DNA of 64,000 bases from Ruegeria pomeroyi (GCF_021405525.1 NZ_JAGQAG010000004.1:124001-188000); one strand, 5' to 3'. Positions 10,795 through 20,049 are shown, numbered from the stretch's first letter. Made by a program: numbers and translations. The notes: generated from the letters alone by a model not told the origin.

Positions 10795-10883
10795 GTTTTG
10801 TATTATGCAGTGATGACCCCCTCGTATTTGGTCAAACCCTGACTTAACCTCGTGACGTTTGGAACAACTGAGTTGAAGCTGTC

Positions 10884-11798
10884 ATGCGTTCGCATCCCCC
10901 CGCCCTGCCACATGTCACATGGCTCCGGGCCTTCGAGGCTTCATCGCGGCATCAGAGCTTTTCGGCCGCCGCCGACGAACTGGGTCTGACCCCCGCTGGT
11001 GTCAGCCAACAGATCCGTCTGCTGGAACGGCATCTTAAGGCCGAGTTGTTCCAACGCCTCCCCCGAGGCGTGACACTGACAGACATCGGCCAGGCCTATG
11101 CGCAGACAATTCGCAAAAGCTTTGACGAAATGGCGGCGGCGACGGGTGGGTTATTCGGGGTGCAAGGTAAACGGGTCGTACAGGTCCGCGCGGCGATCTC
11201 TTGCGCCGCGCTGGTCATCGCGCCGCAGTTGCACCGGTTTCAGGACGAGCATCCCGACATATTAGTGCAGTTTTCGACCTCGGTATGGGCGGACCGGTTC
11301 GACACCGCCGCACTGGACATGGATATCCGCTGGGGACTTGGCAACTGGGACGAGAGCCTGATTCAGCATCTGGGCCACGAATCCGCGATCCCCGTCTGTC
11401 ACCCGGATTTCGCGGCAAGCCTTGGCGACGCGCTGGACGCACAAGCACTTGCCGGGTCGCGGGTGGTGCAAATCGTCGGGTCGGAAACCGATTGGGGCAA
11501 ATGGTCGGACCTGCACGGGCTGGGGATCGGCGCCACTGCAGACTGGATGCGGGTCGATAACTCGCTGAACGCACTGCAGATCGTTGCCGCAGGCCAGGGA
11601 GTCACGATGGTGCTGGAGAGCTTTGCCCGACCCTATCTTGATCAGGGTGATCTGGTTGTACCGCTCGACCTGCGCCTGCCCAAACGGCGGGCACATTACC
11701 TTGTGACCCGCGACACCGCTGCCCGGCGAGAAGAGGTGCGTCTGTTCTCTGCCTGGATCACCGCGCTCTACCGCGAGACGCTGACACCCAGGACATGA
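10884..11798 (+). CDS. LysR-family regulator, GcvA-like
   Basis: A 304-residue LysR protein. The N-terminal sequence LPHVTWLRAFEASSRHQSFS and the AADELGLTPAGVSQQIRLLE helix-turn-helix are characteristic of the GcvA/AmpR-like branch. The C-terminal region is a periplasmic-binding-like effector domain. It converges on gcvP, with which it shares a bidirectional terminator, and follows katG. GcvA proteins activate glycine cleavage operons in enterobacteria. Here the gcv promoter is 5 kb away, next to a different (XRE) regulator, so a role in gcv control is only a possibility. The ribosome site is weak. Confidence 0.88.
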   Translation: MRSHPPALPHVTWLRAFEASSRHQSFSAAADELGLTPAGVSQQIRLLERHLKAELFQRLPRGVTLTDIGQAYAQTIRKSFDEMAAATGGLFGVQGKRVVQVRAAISCAALVIAPQLHRFQDEHPDILVQFSTSVWADRFDTAALDMDIRWGLGNWDESLIQHLGHESAIPVCHPDFAASLGDALDAQALAGSRVVQIVGSETDWGKWSDLHGLGIGATADWMRVDNSLNALQIVAAGQGVTMVLESFARPYLDQGDLVVPLDLRLPKRRAHYLVTRDTAARREEVRLFSAWITALYRETLTPRT

Positions 11799-11805
11799 CA
11801 CGCAA

Positions 11806-11832
11806 AAGGGCCGCACATTTTGTGCGACCCTT
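11806..11832. terminator. Bidirectional terminator between the LysR gene and gcvP
   Basis: AAGGGCCGCACA (11806-11817) pairs with TGTGCGACCCTT (11821-11832) with one mismatch. A T-run/A-run flanks each side, so it can serve both convergent units. Confidence 0.8.
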
Positions 11833-11884
11833 GTGCAGAACCTATGGTGCAGAGCGAGCGCCCCTGCCCGCCCCGGTCGATCCC

Positions 11885-14743
11885 CTATTCGGCAGCCTCT
11901 TCATAGGCATCCATCGGCGGGCAGGTGCAGACAAGGTGGCGGTCGCCATAGGCATTGTCGACCCGGTTCACCACCGGCCAGTATTTGTCGACGCCCAGGT
12001 TACCCGGAGGGAAACAGGCCTGTTCGCGGCTATAGGGCCGATCCCAGTCGCCCACCAGATCACGCACCGTATGAGGCGCGTGTTTCAGCGGGTTGTTCTC
12101 GGCGTCGATCTTGCCGTCGATGATCTCCTGCGCTTCGGCCCGGATCGACAGCATCGCGTCACAGAACCGGTCCAGCTCGTCCTTGGGTTCGGATTCCGTG
12201 GGTTCGACCATCAGCGTCCCCGCCACCGGCCAGCTCATCGTCGGCGCGTGGAACCCGCTGTCGATCAGGCGCTTGGCCACGTCGTCCACCGTCACGCCCG
12301 CCTCGTCGTTCAACGGCCTTGTGTCGAGGATGCATTCATGCGCCACCCGCCCCGTCGCCGAGGTATAGAGGATCGGGTAAGCGTCCTTGAGCCGCGCGGC
12401 GATATAGTTGGCGTTCAGGATCGCCACCTTGGTGGCCTGGGTAAGGCCCGCGCCGCCCATCAACAGCACATAGGCCCAGCTGACCGGCAGGATCGAGGGC
12501 GAGCCGAAGGGCGCCGCCGAAACCGGACCCACGGCAGTGCCGTATTCCGGGTGACCCGGCAGATGCTCGGCCAGATGCGCCTTGACCCCGATCGGACCCA
12601 TGCCGGGGCCGCCGCCGCCATGCGGAATGCAAAAGGTCTTGTGCAGGTTCAGGTGACTCACATCGCCGCCGATCTCACCCGGCTGCGCCAGCCCCACCAT
12701 CGCGTTCATGTTGGCCCCGTCGATATAAACCTGGCCGCCATGTTCATGGGTGATGTCGCAGACCTCGCGCACCGACTCCTCGAACACGCCATGGGTCGAG
12801 GGATAGGTGATCATGCAGGCCGCCAGATTGGTGCTGTGCTGCTCGGCCTTGGCGCGGAAATCGGCCAGGTCGATATTGCCGTGATCGTCCGAGCGGACCG
12901 GCACCACCTGATAGCCCACCATCTGCGCGGTGGCCGGGTTGGTGCCATGCGCCGAAGTGGGGATCAGGCAGATGTTGCGGTGCCCCTGCCCCTGAGCCGC
13001 GTGATAGTTGCGGATGGTCATCAGGCCTGCATATTCCCCCTGCGCGCCCGAATTGGGCTGCATCGAGATCGCGTCATAGCCGGTGATCTGGCACAGTTTC
13101 TCGGACAGGTCGTCGATCATCTCGAGATAGCCCTGCGCCTGATCCTCGGGCACGAAGGGATGCAGATTGGCAAATTCCGGCCAGGTCACCGGGATCATCT
13201 CGATGGTCGCGTTCAGCTTCATCGTGCAACTGCCCAGCGGGATCATCGCCCGGTCCAGCGCCAGGTCGCGATCGGCCAGACGCCGCATATAGCGGGTCAT
13301 CTCGGCCTCGGCCCGGTTCTTGTGGAAGATGGGATGCGTCAGATAGGGCGTATCGCGCAGCGCGTAGTCGGGCAGGCGATAGGCGCGGTTCTTGACGCTG
13401 TCATCCTTCTTGTCGATGCCAAAGGCGCCCCAGACCGCCTCGATGGTCTCGGAGCGGGTCTGTTCGTCGAGCGAGATGCCGATCCGGTCGCTGCCCACCT
13501 TGCGCAGGTTGACGCCACGCGCCACGGCGGCCTCGATCACCGTCTTTTGCAGCGGGCCGACATCGACGGTGATGGTGTCGAAGAACACGTCGGGTTCAAC
13601 CTTGAACCCGTGCTCTTCCAGCCCGGCAGCCAGGCGCGAGGTCTTGCGATGTACCGATTGCGCGATCGCCTTGATCCCGTCGGGTCCGTGATAGACCGCG
13701 TACATCGAGGCCATCACCGCCAGCAGCGCCTGGGCGGTGCAAACGTTCGAGTTGGCCTTTTCGCGGCGGATATGCTGTTCGCGGGTCTGCAGCGCCAGGC
13801 GATAGGCCTTGTTGCCGCGCGCGTCGATGCTGACGCCGATGATCCGGCCCGGCATCGCCCGCTTGAGCTTGTCCGTGGTGGCCATATAGGCCGCGTGCGG
13901 GCCGCCATAGCCCATCGGCACGCCAAAGCGCTGGGTCGAACCGATTGCGATATCGGCACCCATCTCGCCGGGCGATTTCAGCAGCGCCAGCGACAGGATG
14001 TCGGCGGCAACGATGGCGATGGCGTTATGTTCGTGCAGCGCCGCGATCTCGGCGGTGTAGTCGCGCACATGGCCATAGGTGCCCGGATACTGGAAGATGG
14101 CGCCAAACACCGCGCCGGCCTCCAGCTCGGACGGGTCGCCCACCTGCACATCCACGCCCAGCGGCTCGGCCCGGGTGCGGATCACCGCGACGGTCTGCGG
14201 GTGGCAGTTCTTGTCGACGAAGAAGGCCGCATTGTTGGCCTTGGACCGGCTGGAGCGTTTCGCCATGGCCATGGCCTCGGCCGCCGCGGTGGCCTCGTCC
14301 AGCAGCGAGGCGTTGGCCACGTCCAGCCCGGTCAGGTCGCTGACCATGGTCTGGAAGTTCAGCAGCGCCTCAAGCCGACCCTGGCTGATTTCCGGCTGAT
14401 AGGGGGTATAGGCGGTGTACCAGGCCGGGTTTTCCAGGATGTTGCGCAGGATCGGCGCCGGGGTGGTGGTGCCGTAATAGCCCTGGCCGATCAGCGAGGT
14501 CAGAACCTTGTTCTTCGAGGCCACCTGTTTCATGTGATAGAGCGCGTCGCGCTCGGTCATGGCCGGACCCCAGTCCAGCGCCTCTTTCTGCCGGATCGAC
14601 GGCGGCACGGTGGCGTCGATCAGCTGGTCGAGCGTCTTGAAGCCGATCACCTGCAACATATCGGCCATCTCGCGCGGGCTGGGTCCGATATGGCGGCGGT
14701 TGGCGAAATCGTAGGCTTCGTAATCGGTGAGTTTGAAGGCCAT
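11885..14743 (-). CDS. gcvP: Glycine dehydrogenase (decarboxylating), P-protein
   Basis: 952 residues, the full length of a fused homodimeric P-protein. It begins [20 protein letters not shown], and HIGPS is the usual start motif. The PLP lysine lies in [18 protein letters not shown] in the C-terminal half. It decarboxylates glycine and loads the methylamine on the lipoyl arm of GcvH, releasing CO2. It is the last gene of gcvT-gcvH-gcvP, 56 bp after gcvH, with a GC-rich hairpin in the gap. Confidence 0.97.
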   Translation of the reverse strand: MAFKLTDYEAYDFANRRHIGPSPREMADMLQVIGFKTLDQLIDATVPPSIRQKEALDWGPAMTERDALYHMKQVASKNKVLTSLIGQGYYGTTTPAPILRNILENPAWYTAYTPYQPEISQGRLEALLNFQTMVSDLTGLDVANASLLDEATAAAEAMAMAKRSSRSKANNAAFFVDKNCHPQTVAVIRTRAEPLGVDVQVGDPSELEAGAVFGAIFQYPGTYGHVRDYTAEIAALHEHNAIAIVAADILSLALLKSPGEMGADIAIGSTQRFGVPMGYGGPHAAYMATTDKLKRAMPGRIIGVSIDARGNKAYRLALQTREQHIRREKANSNVCTAQALLAVMASMYAVYHGPDGIKAIAQSVHRKTSRLAAGLEEHGFKVEPDVFFDTITVDVGPLQKTVIEAAVARGVNLRKVGSDRIGISLDEQTRSETIEAVWGAFGIDKKDDSVKNRAYRLPDYALRDTPYLTHPIFHKNRAEAEMTRYMRRLADRDLALDRAMIPLGSCTMKLNATIEMIPVTWPEFANLHPFVPEDQAQGYLEMIDDLSEKLCQITGYDAISMQPNSGAQGEYAGLMTIRNYHAAQGQGHRNICLIPTSAHGTNPATAQMVGYQVVPVRSDDHGNIDLADFRAKAEQHSTNLAACMITYPSTHGVFEESVREVCDITHEHGGQVYIDGANMNAMVGLAQPGEIGGDVSHLNLHKTFCIPHGGGGPGMGPIGVKAHLAEHLPGHPEYGTAVGPVSAAPFGSPSILPVSWAYVLLMGGAGLTQATKVAILNANYIAARLKDAYPILYTSATGRVAHECILDTRPLNDEAGVTVDDVAKRLIDSGFHAPTMSWPVAGTLMVEPTESEPKDELDRFCDAMLSIRAEAQEIIDGKIDAENNPLKHAPHTVRDLVGDWDRPYSREQACFPPGNLGVDKYWPVVNRVDNAYGDRHLVCTCPPMDAYEEAAE

Positions 14744-14771
14744 GGCTCTGGGTCCTCGTCAGGCGGTTGGC

Positions 14772-14792
14772 GCCGCCGGCAGGGCCGGCGGC
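14772..14792 (-). other. GC-rich hairpin between gcvH and gcvP
   Basis: GCCGCCGGC (14772-14780) and GCCGGCGGC (14784-14792) form a perfect 9-bp stem with a 3-nt loop. There is no T-run, so RNA processing or stabilisation is more likely than termination. Confidence 0.5.
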
Positions 14793-14799
14793 CGGCGGC

Positions 14800-15165
14800 T
14801 TAGCCGATCATGTCGTTATAGGCGGCGAGATCCATCAGACCGTCAAGCTGCGACGGATCGCTGAGCTTGATCTTGTAGATCCAGGCGTCGCCTTCGGGGC
14901 TGTCGTTCAGGGCACCGGGATTGTCGGCCAGGTCCTCGTTCACCTCGACCACCTCGCCATCGACCGGGGCGTAGATTTCCGAGGCGGCCTTGACCGACTC
15001 AATGACGCCGATCTCGTCACCCTGGGCAAAGTCGTCACCGGCCTCTTTCTGCTCGATGAACACCACCTCGCCCAACTGGTCGGCGGCGTGTTTGGTGATG
15101 CCCAGCGTGGCGATCTCGCCCTCGACGCTGAGCCATTCGTGATCTTCGGAGTAATAGATGGTCAT
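14800..15165 (-). CDS. gcvH: Glycine cleavage system H protein
   Basis: A 121-residue H protein. The lipoylation site is Lys59 in VIESVKAASEIYAPVDGE, the canonical ESVKA context. It shuttles the aminomethyl group between the P, T and L proteins in the cytoplasm. It lies between gcvT (118 bp upstream, with three stem-loops in the gap) and gcvP. Confidence 0.97.
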   Translation of the reverse strand: MTIYYSEDHEWLSVEGEIATLGITKHAADQLGEVVFIEQKEAGDDFAQGDEIGVIESVKAASEIYAPVDGEVVEVNEDLADNPGALNDSPEGDAWIYKIKLSDPSQLDGLMDLAAYNDMIG

Positions 15166-15210
15166 TTGGTCGATCCTTCAGATGGTGTGTTTCAGTTACC
15201 TCGGGCGCGG

Positions 15211-15279
15211 ACAAGGTTTTGAAAAAACCTTGTGAACAAAGCCTTTACAAGGCTTTGCGCCCCTGCCGCGTGGCAGGGG
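15211..15279 (-). repeat. Array of three perfect stem-loops in the gcvT-gcvH gap
   Basis: Three hairpins follow in a row. ACAAGGTTTT...AAAACCTTGT spans 15211-15233, CAAAGCCTT-TAC-AAGGCTTTG spans 15237-15257, and CCCCTGCC-GCGT-GGCAGGGG spans 15260-15279. Together they fill most of the 118-bp gap. They may terminate some transcripts after gcvT, protect the RNA, or mark a processing site. Confidence 0.75.
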
Positions 15280-15283
15280 TGTG

Positions 15284-16381
15284 TTAGCGTTTGTAGTTTT
15301 GTGCAACAAAGGGCAGCGAGACGATTTCGGCGGGCTGGGCCTTGCCCCGGATGATCAGGTTGACCTTGTCGCCCGGTGCCGCATGAGCGCTGGCGACATA
15401 GCCCATCGCCACCGGCGCGCCAACGGTGGGGCCAAACCCGCCCGAGGTGATCTCGCCGATGGTCTCGCCGTCAAGGCTCTGGATCTCCACATGCTGGCGG
15501 GCAGGCGCCCGGCCTTCGGGCTTGATGCCGACCAGCTTGCGTGGGGCGCCTTCGGCGATTTCCTTCAGGATGCGTTCGGCGCCAGGAAATCCGCCTTCTT
15601 CGCGGCGGCGTTTCTGGATGGCCCAGAGCAGGCTCGCCTCGATGGGCGAGGTCTCGTTGTCGATATCATTGCCGTAAAGGCAAAGCCCCGCCTCCAGCCG
15701 CAGGCTGTCGCGCGCACCCAGACCGGCCGGTTCGCAATCCCCATGCGCCAGGAACAGGCGCGAGATGCGGATCGCCTCGCCTTCGGGGATCGAGATTTCG
15801 TAACCGTCCTCGCCGGTATAGCCCAGCCGCGAGATGCGGCACTCGACGCCGTCGATCTGGCCCAGCATCGTCTCCATGAACTTCAGATCGCGCGCTGCGG
15901 GGCAGAGACGGCCCACCACATCCTCGGCACTGGGGCCCTGCACCGCAACCAACGCGCGGTCGAAGACCTCGGTCACCTCGACCCCGTCCAGATGCGCCGC
16001 CATATGCGGAATGTCCTGATGGCGCAGCGCCGCGTTCACCACCACAAAGAAATACTCGCCCGCATTGGACACGATCAGGTCATCCATGATGCCGCCCTGG
16101 GCGTTGGTGAAGAAGCCATAGCGCGCCTTGCCTTCGGGCAGGGTGGAAAACACCTGCGGGCAGAGCTTTTCCAACTTGGCGCCAATATCCTCTCCGCGCA
16201 GGATCACCTGCCCCATGTGGCTGACATCGAACAGAGCCGCCTTTTCGCGGCACTGCTTGTGCTCGCCCATGATCCCCATGGGGTATTGCACCGGCATTTC
16301 CCATCCAGCGAAATCCACCATCTTGCCGCCAAGCTCGACATGCAGATCGTAAAGCGGGGTGCGTTTGGGCGTATCGGTCAT
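15284..16381 (-). CDS. gcvT: Glycine cleavage system T protein (aminomethyltransferase)
   Basis: 365 residues from ATG 16379-16381. It begins MTDTPKRTPLYDLHVELGGK, followed by MVDFAGWEMPVQY and FDVSHMGQ, the signature start of GcvT. The frame is open for 88 more codons upstream, but that part is arginine/proline-rich and unlike GcvT, so I excluded it. GcvT transfers the methylene group from the H protein to tetrahydrofolate and releases ammonia. It is the first gene of gcvTHP, preceded by a leader of roughly 280 nt and divergent from an XRE-cupin regulator. Confidence 0.96.
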   Translation of the reverse strand: MTDTPKRTPLYDLHVELGGKMVDFAGWEMPVQYPMGIMGEHKQCREKAALFDVSHMGQVILRGEDIGAKLEKLCPQVFSTLPEGKARYGFFTNAQGGIMDDLIVSNAGEYFFVVVNAALRHQDIPHMAAHLDGVEVTEVFDRALVAVQGPSAEDVVGRLCPAARDLKFMETMLGQIDGVECRISRLGYTGEDGYEISIPEGEAIRISRLFLAHGDCEPAGLGARDSLRLEAGLCLYGNDIDNETSPIEASLLWAIQKRRREEGGFPGAERILKEIAEGAPRKLVGIKPEGRAPARQHVEIQSLDGETIGEITSGGFGPTVGAPVAMGYVASAHAAPGDKVNLIIRGKAQPAEIVSLPFVAQNYKR

Positions 16382-16760
16382 GACTGGGGGATCCCTTGGG
16401 CTGAAAGACAGGATGCGGCGGAGAAGGGACCGTTCCGGCCCGGATCGACCCAGGCCGGGAAAAGGAGAGAGGGGCCAGCGGCGCGACCGGACCGGAACGG
16501 CAGTTTTTTGGAGGTGAACCCGTGGCCCACGGCTGGGGCGCGGTCTGGCCGACGCTCCCTCTTGCAGATCAGTGACGAAACGCGCTCGCTCACGAGAACC
16601 CCCCTGAATGCCCTGCTGGCGCGACATTTGTATCCCGTCGCACACAAGGTAAGTCTCCTATAGGAAACTTTTCCCCTATTAGCAACAAAAGATTTGCATG
16701 AGAAAATTTGAATGGGTTAGGCTGCCTTGCAGGGAGATCGGGAAAACAAGGACAGTTGCG
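16382..16760. other. 379-bp gap: gcvT leader and divergent promoters
   Basis: No credible gene is seen. Reading toward gcvT it holds a 20-bp palindrome (16651-16670) and a GC-rich leader. The leader contains a 14-bp inverted repeat (CCGTTCCGGCCCGG at 16430-16443 with CCGGACCGGAACGG at 16487-16500, one G-U pair in the RNA). GGCCGGG at 16453-16459 can compete for the first arm, so two exclusive folds are possible. The conserved core of the glycine riboswitch was not found. Confidence 0.5.
16651..16670. promoter_or_regulatory. Near-perfect 20-bp palindrome between gcvT and the XRE regulator
   Basis: AAGTCTCCTATAGGAAACTT is symmetric except for one position pair. It lies 91 bp before the XRE regulator start and about 270 bp before gcvT. 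GGAAACTTTTCC overlaps its right side as a second dyad. It is a good candidate for the XRE protein's operator and for divergent control of gcvTHP. Confidence 0.6.
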
Positions 16761-17375
16761 ATGGAACCGGTACAGGCCGAAGACGAGGGGATGAGCCCCG
16801 ACATGCTGGAAGCGCCCGATGGCGAAACGCTGGGCAAGATGATTCGCGATGCCCGCAAGGACAAGGGCCTGACGCTGGAGGAAGCGGCGCGGTCGGCCGC
16901 GATCGGCCGCTCGACCCTGTCCAAGATCGAGAACAACCAGACCCGGCCCAGTTTCGACATCATCCGCCGCCTGATGCAGGCGCTGGATCTGGAGACGCCA
17001 CAACTGTTCGTGCAATCGGGCAAGAGCGACATCTCGGGCCGCCGCGATTTCACCCGCAAGGATCAGGGCGAACATCAGGTCACCCGCACCTATGATCACG
17101 AACTGCTGTGCACCGAACTGACCAGCAAACGAATGTTGCCTTATATCAGCACGATCAAGGCCCGCGATGTCAGCGAGTTCGACACCTGGGTGCGCCACCG
17201 GGGGGAGGAGTTCATGTTCGTGCTGAGCGGCGAGCTGACCCTTTATACCGAACATTACCGGCCCCTGCCGATGAAGGCGGGCGACAGCGTCTATTACGAC
17301 AGCGGCATGGGACATGGCTGCGTCTCGACCAGTGACGAGGACGCGCGCGTGCTCTGGGTCTCGCTCGAAGGTTAG
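16761..17375 (+). CDS. XRE-family regulator with C-terminal cupin domain
   Basis: 204 residues from ATG 16761 (AAGGAC ribosome site upstream). A longer frame from 16698 adds 21 non-conserved residues. Residues 24-78 form an XRE helix-turn-helix (TLGKMIRDARKDKGLTLEEA... STLSKIENNQTRPS). Residues about 115-204 are a small cupin with the HRGEEFMFVLSGELTLY and MKAGDSVYYDSGMGHG motifs, which usually sense a small ligand. It diverges from gcvTHP with a palindromic site between, so it is the best candidate for controlling glycine cleavage; this is inference from position. Confidence 0.88.
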   Translation: MEPVQAEDEGMSPDMLEAPDGETLGKMIRDARKDKGLTLEEAARSAAIGRSTLSKIENNQTRPSFDIIRRLMQALDLETPQLFVQSGKSDISGRRDFTRKDQGEHQVTRTYDHELLCTELTSKRMLPYISTIKARDVSEFDTWVRHRGEEFMFVLSGELTLYTEHYRPLPMKAGDSVYYDSGMGHGCVSTSDEDARVLWVSLEG

Positions 17376-17399
17376 GGCGGGCCGCAAGACGGCCCACCC
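17375..17399. terminator. Terminator between the XRE gene and the convergent cytochrome c gene
   Basis: GGGCGGGCCG (17375-17384) pairs with CGGCCCACCC (17390-17399) with one G-U/mismatch and a 5-nt loop. It lies at the shared 3' end of the XRE gene and the nos operon. Confidence 0.7.
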
Positions 17400-17406
17400 G
17401 GCAAGG

Positions 17407-17784
17407 TCAGAAGCCTTGCAAATAGGCGATGACGTTCTCGATCTCATCCTCCTTCTTCAGCCCGGCAAAGGACATCTTGGTGCCTTTCATGAAATCCTTG
17501 GGCTTGGCCAGAAAGGCGGCCAGGCTTTCATCGTCCCAGACCAGCCCACCTGCGGCGGCCTCGGTAAGGGCGTCGGAATACTTGAACCCTTCGACCTGAC
17601 CGGCAGCGGCGCCGATGATGCCGTTCAGCTGCGGCCCGACCTTGTTGGCCGCGCCCTCGCCGACCGCATGGCAGGCCTTGCACTTGTTGAACACCTTCTT
17701 GCCCTTGTCGGCATCGCCATCGGCCAGGGCGGGCAAAGCCAGCCCGGCGGCCAGAACGGTCAGGATCAGTCGGTTTTTGAACAT
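17407..17784 (-). CDS. Class I cytochrome c (c550/c2 type)
   Basis: A 125-residue periplasmic cytochrome with a signal peptide (cleavage after ALA, about residue 21). Haem is attached at CKACH (35-39), and Met104 in KGTKMSFAGL is the likely sixth ligand. It is the last gene of the nos operon, 35 bp after nosL, so it probably carries electrons to NosZ and perhaps to NirS and Nor. Other rhodobacterial nos operons end with nosX at this place; here the cytochrome takes that position. Confidence 0.93.
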   Translation of the reverse strand: MFKNRLILTVLAAGLALPALADGDADKGKKVFNKCKACHAVGEGAANKVGPQLNGIIGAAAGQVEGFKYSDALTEAAAGGLVWDDESLAAFLAKPKDFMKGTKMSFAGLKKEDEIENVIAYLQGF

Positions 17785-17819
17785 GGATTTCTCCTTCTCT
17801 CGGGGTTGCGGGTGCGGGG

Positions 17820-18341
17820 TTACAGCACCGGTGTCGCCAGCGGCTGGGCCAGGTCGACCGGACCCAGGACCGCGGCATCGGGAATGTCGTTGAGGGGCAG
17901 CGCCTGACCGCCATGACGCGCGATGAACCGCGCGGCGGCCGCGGGCGTGGCAAAGGGCACAAGTTCAGGCGCGCCCATACCGCCCGCCACATCGGCGCCG
18001 GTGACGAACAACGCGCTGTCGGCGGCGATCCAATTGCCCGGCCCCGGTTCGGCCCAGCTGAGCGCGGCGCCCATGTCGCTGACATAAATGGCGGTGATCT
18101 CGGCCTCGCGCTCGGGGCTTTTGAGATAGGCCACCATGTCGCGCACCTGGGCAAAGAACAGCGGCGCCGGATGCCCCTTGAGGTGGATTTGCCCCTTGGG
18201 CCCGCCATGTTCGGCGACGTTCATCTGACAGAAATAGCTAAGCGCGCGTTCGGTCAGATCGACCGGTGCGGGCGGCGCGGCGGCCTCTTCCTCCTTGCAG
18301 GCGGCCAGCGCGATCAGCGCGATCAGGGCAAGGGTTCTCAT
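17820..18341 (-). CDS. nosL: NosL copper chaperone lipoprotein
   Basis: 173 residues from ATG 18341. A lipoprotein signal (LIALAAC, Cys at about 15) anchors it in a membrane facing the periplasm. The conserved Cys-x-Met copper(I) site is present as CQM. NosL delivers copper for the CuZ site of nitrous oxide reductase. Its start overlaps the nosY stop (ATGA). An upstream in-frame extension was rejected because it lies inside nosY and lacks a lipobox. Confidence 0.92.
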   Translation of the reverse strand: MRTLALIALIALAACKEEEAAAPPAPVDLTERALSYFCQMNVAEHGGPKGQIHLKGHPAPLFFAQVRDMVAYLKSPEREAEITAIYVSDMGAALSWAEPGPGNWIAADSALFVTGADVAGGMGAPELVPFATPAAAARFIARHGGQALPLNDIPDAAVLGPVDLAQPLATPVL

Positions 18342-19159
18342 GGTTCGACCCTCCGGAACGCGGCGCGGGCCAGCAGCAGCCCCAGCACCGGCCAGATGAG
18401 CAGCGAGGCAGGCGCGGCCCAGACCGGCAGCGCCTGCGCGGCGCCGGTCATGCCCGACGCCATGGCGACCCCCTCGGTCGCGGCGATGTTCCACAGCCGA
18501 AAGGCGTCGGCCGGGTTGGCCACCATCACCCAGGGGAAGACAGATTGGGTGAAGGTGCCGCCCTTGTCCATGACCACGGCCCCCAACAGGCCAAGATCGT
18601 AGAGGACGACAAAAACCAGCCAGAGCCCGGCCGACAGACCCGCCGCCGCGGCCGAGCCTCGGGCGGTCGCGGACAGCAGGTATCCCAGCGCCAGAAAGGA
18701 AGCGCCCAGCAGGATCGAGGTGAGAATGAGGCGCAAGAGCGCCATCAGGCTTTCAGGGCCCGCACCACCGAGCCAGGCCGCCACCGCTCCGGCGGTGCCA
18801 AATCCGACGGTCATGGCAAAGGCCAGCGCGGCTAGATGGGCGGCGAACTTGCCCAGCAGGATTTCGCCCCGCCCCGCCGGATAGGACAGCAGCAAAGGCA
18901 GGCTGCCCCGGTCCATGTCGCCCGCCACCGCGTCGAACGAGATCATCAGCGCCAAGAGCGGCGCCAGATAGACGCTGAGCGTGGTCATCGAGGCGACCGA
19001 GACCGTCAACATGTCGACCCCCAGCGTACCGGTGGGCGCGCTGCCCGCGAATGTCAGCGCCAGCGCGAACAGGACCATGATCAGGGTCGCGACCAACAGC
19101 CAGCGGTTGCGGCGTAGGATCAGCATTTCGGTTTGGGCAACGGCAAGAAAACGGGTCAT
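18338..19159 (-). CDS. nosY: NosY ABC transporter permease
   Basis: 273 residues from ATG 19159. An ABC-2-type permease with about six transmembrane segments, beginning MTRFLAVAQTEMLILRRNRW. The family motif FDAVAGDMDRGSLPLLLSYP is present. With NosF and NosD it forms the complex that is needed for assembly of the CuZ centre of NosZ. It overlaps nosF by 4 bp and nosL by 4 bp. Confidence 0.93.
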   Translation of the reverse strand: MTRFLAVAQTEMLILRRNRWLLVATLIMVLFALALTFAGSAPTGTLGVDMLTVSVASMTTLSVYLAPLLALMISFDAVAGDMDRGSLPLLLSYPAGRGEILLGKFAAHLAALAFAMTVGFGTAGAVAAWLGGAGPESLMALLRLILTSILLGASFLALGYLLSATARGSAAAAGLSAGLWLVFVVLYDLGLLGAVVMDKGGTFTQSVFPWVMVANPADAFRLWNIAATEGVAMASGMTGAAQALPVWAAPASLLIWPVLGLLLARAAFRRVEP

Positions 19160-20049
19160 TGCAGCGTCTCCTTTGCATAATGGCGATAGAGGTCCTCCAG
19201 CCGGGGCGGGGTCATGTCGACATCGACAACCGCCTCGCCCATGGCGGCGATGCTGCGCAGCGCGGTCATCTTGTCGGCGGGGTCGCACAGCAGCTCGACC
19301 GAGGCACCGTTGACCCGGCTGCCACCCAGCCGGGCGGCCAGCGCATCGGCGTTTTCGCGCGCCCTGACCCGCAAGCGGATCGGCAGACCCGCCAGTGCCG
19401 ACAGGTTGGCCAGCGTGTCATCGGCCACCTTGACCCCCTTGCGCAGGATGGCGATGCGGTCGGTGCGGGCCTCGACCTCGGTCAGGGCGTGGCTGGCGAT
19501 CAGCACCGCCGCCCCCTGCCCCGCCAATTCGTCGATGATGGCATAGAGATCCTGCCGCGAGATCGGGTCCAAACCGCTCGTCGGCTCGTCCAGCAGCGCC
19601 ACGCGGGGCTTGCCCAGCAGCACCTGGGCCAGTCCCAGCCGCTGCCGCATCCCCTTGGAATAGGTGCCGATGCGGCGGTCCATCGCATCGGCCAACCCGA
19701 CCCGCTCCAACAGACCGGGCACATCAGGCCGCTCGCCTGACAGTCGCGCAAAGAGCGTCAGTTGCTCGCGCCCGGTCAGGGCCGGATGGAACGAGACCGC
19801 TTCGGGCAGATAGGCAATGTCGCGCCGCGCCTGCGCGCTGCCAGGCGCGGCATCACCGATGCGAATGCTGCCGCTGTCGATCCGGGTCAGGCCGAGGATG
19901 GATTTGATCAGGGTCGATTTCCCGGCGCCGTTATGGCCAAGCAGCGCCACGCGCTCACCTGGGGCCAGGGTCAGGTCGATATGGTCCAGAACACGGGCGC
20001 TGCCGCGATCCTTGACCGCCTGATGGATGATCAGGGCCTTATCCGTCAT
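19156..20049 (-). CDS. nosF: NosF ABC transporter ATPase
   Basis: A 297-residue ABC ATPase. Walker A is GHNGAGKST, the signature is SKGMRQRLGLAQ and Walker B is VALLDEPTSGLDP. It powers the NosDFY complex used in NosZ copper-centre maturation. It overlaps nosD by 11 bp upstream and nosY by 4 bp downstream, so the genes are translated together. Confidence 0.94.
   Translation of the reverse strand: MTDKALIIHQAVKDRGSARVLDHIDLTLAPGERVALLGHNGAGKSTLIKSILGLTRIDSGSIRIGDAAPGSAQARRDIAYLPEAVSFHPALTGREQLTLFARLSGERPDVPGLLERVGLADAMDRRIGTYSKGMRQRLGLAQVLLGKPRVALLDEPTSGLDPISRQDLYAIIDELAGQGAAVLIASHALTEVEARTDRIAILRKGVKVADDTLANLSALAGLPIRLRVRARENADALAARLGGSRVNGASVELLCDPADKMTALRSIAAMGEAVVDVDMTPPRLEDLYRHYAKETLQ

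Noticed and set aside
11795-14803. 1002-codon plus-strand open frame opposite gcvP
   Set aside because: It mirrors gcvP exactly, is His/Arg-rich and lacks any family motif. Long antisense frames are common in GC-rich DNA.
16382-16645. N-terminal extension of GcvT
   Set aside because: The frame is open, but the sequence is Arg/Pro-rich and unlike GcvT. The family start motif begins at the ATG at 16381.
16382-16650. Tandem glycine riboswitch upstream of gcvT
   Set aside because: I looked for the conserved aptamer core on the minus strand and did not find it. Only generic GC-rich hairpins are visible.
17407-17784. nosX at the end of the nos operon
   Set aside because: The gene is a c-type cytochrome (CKACH), not an ApbE-family flavin transferase.
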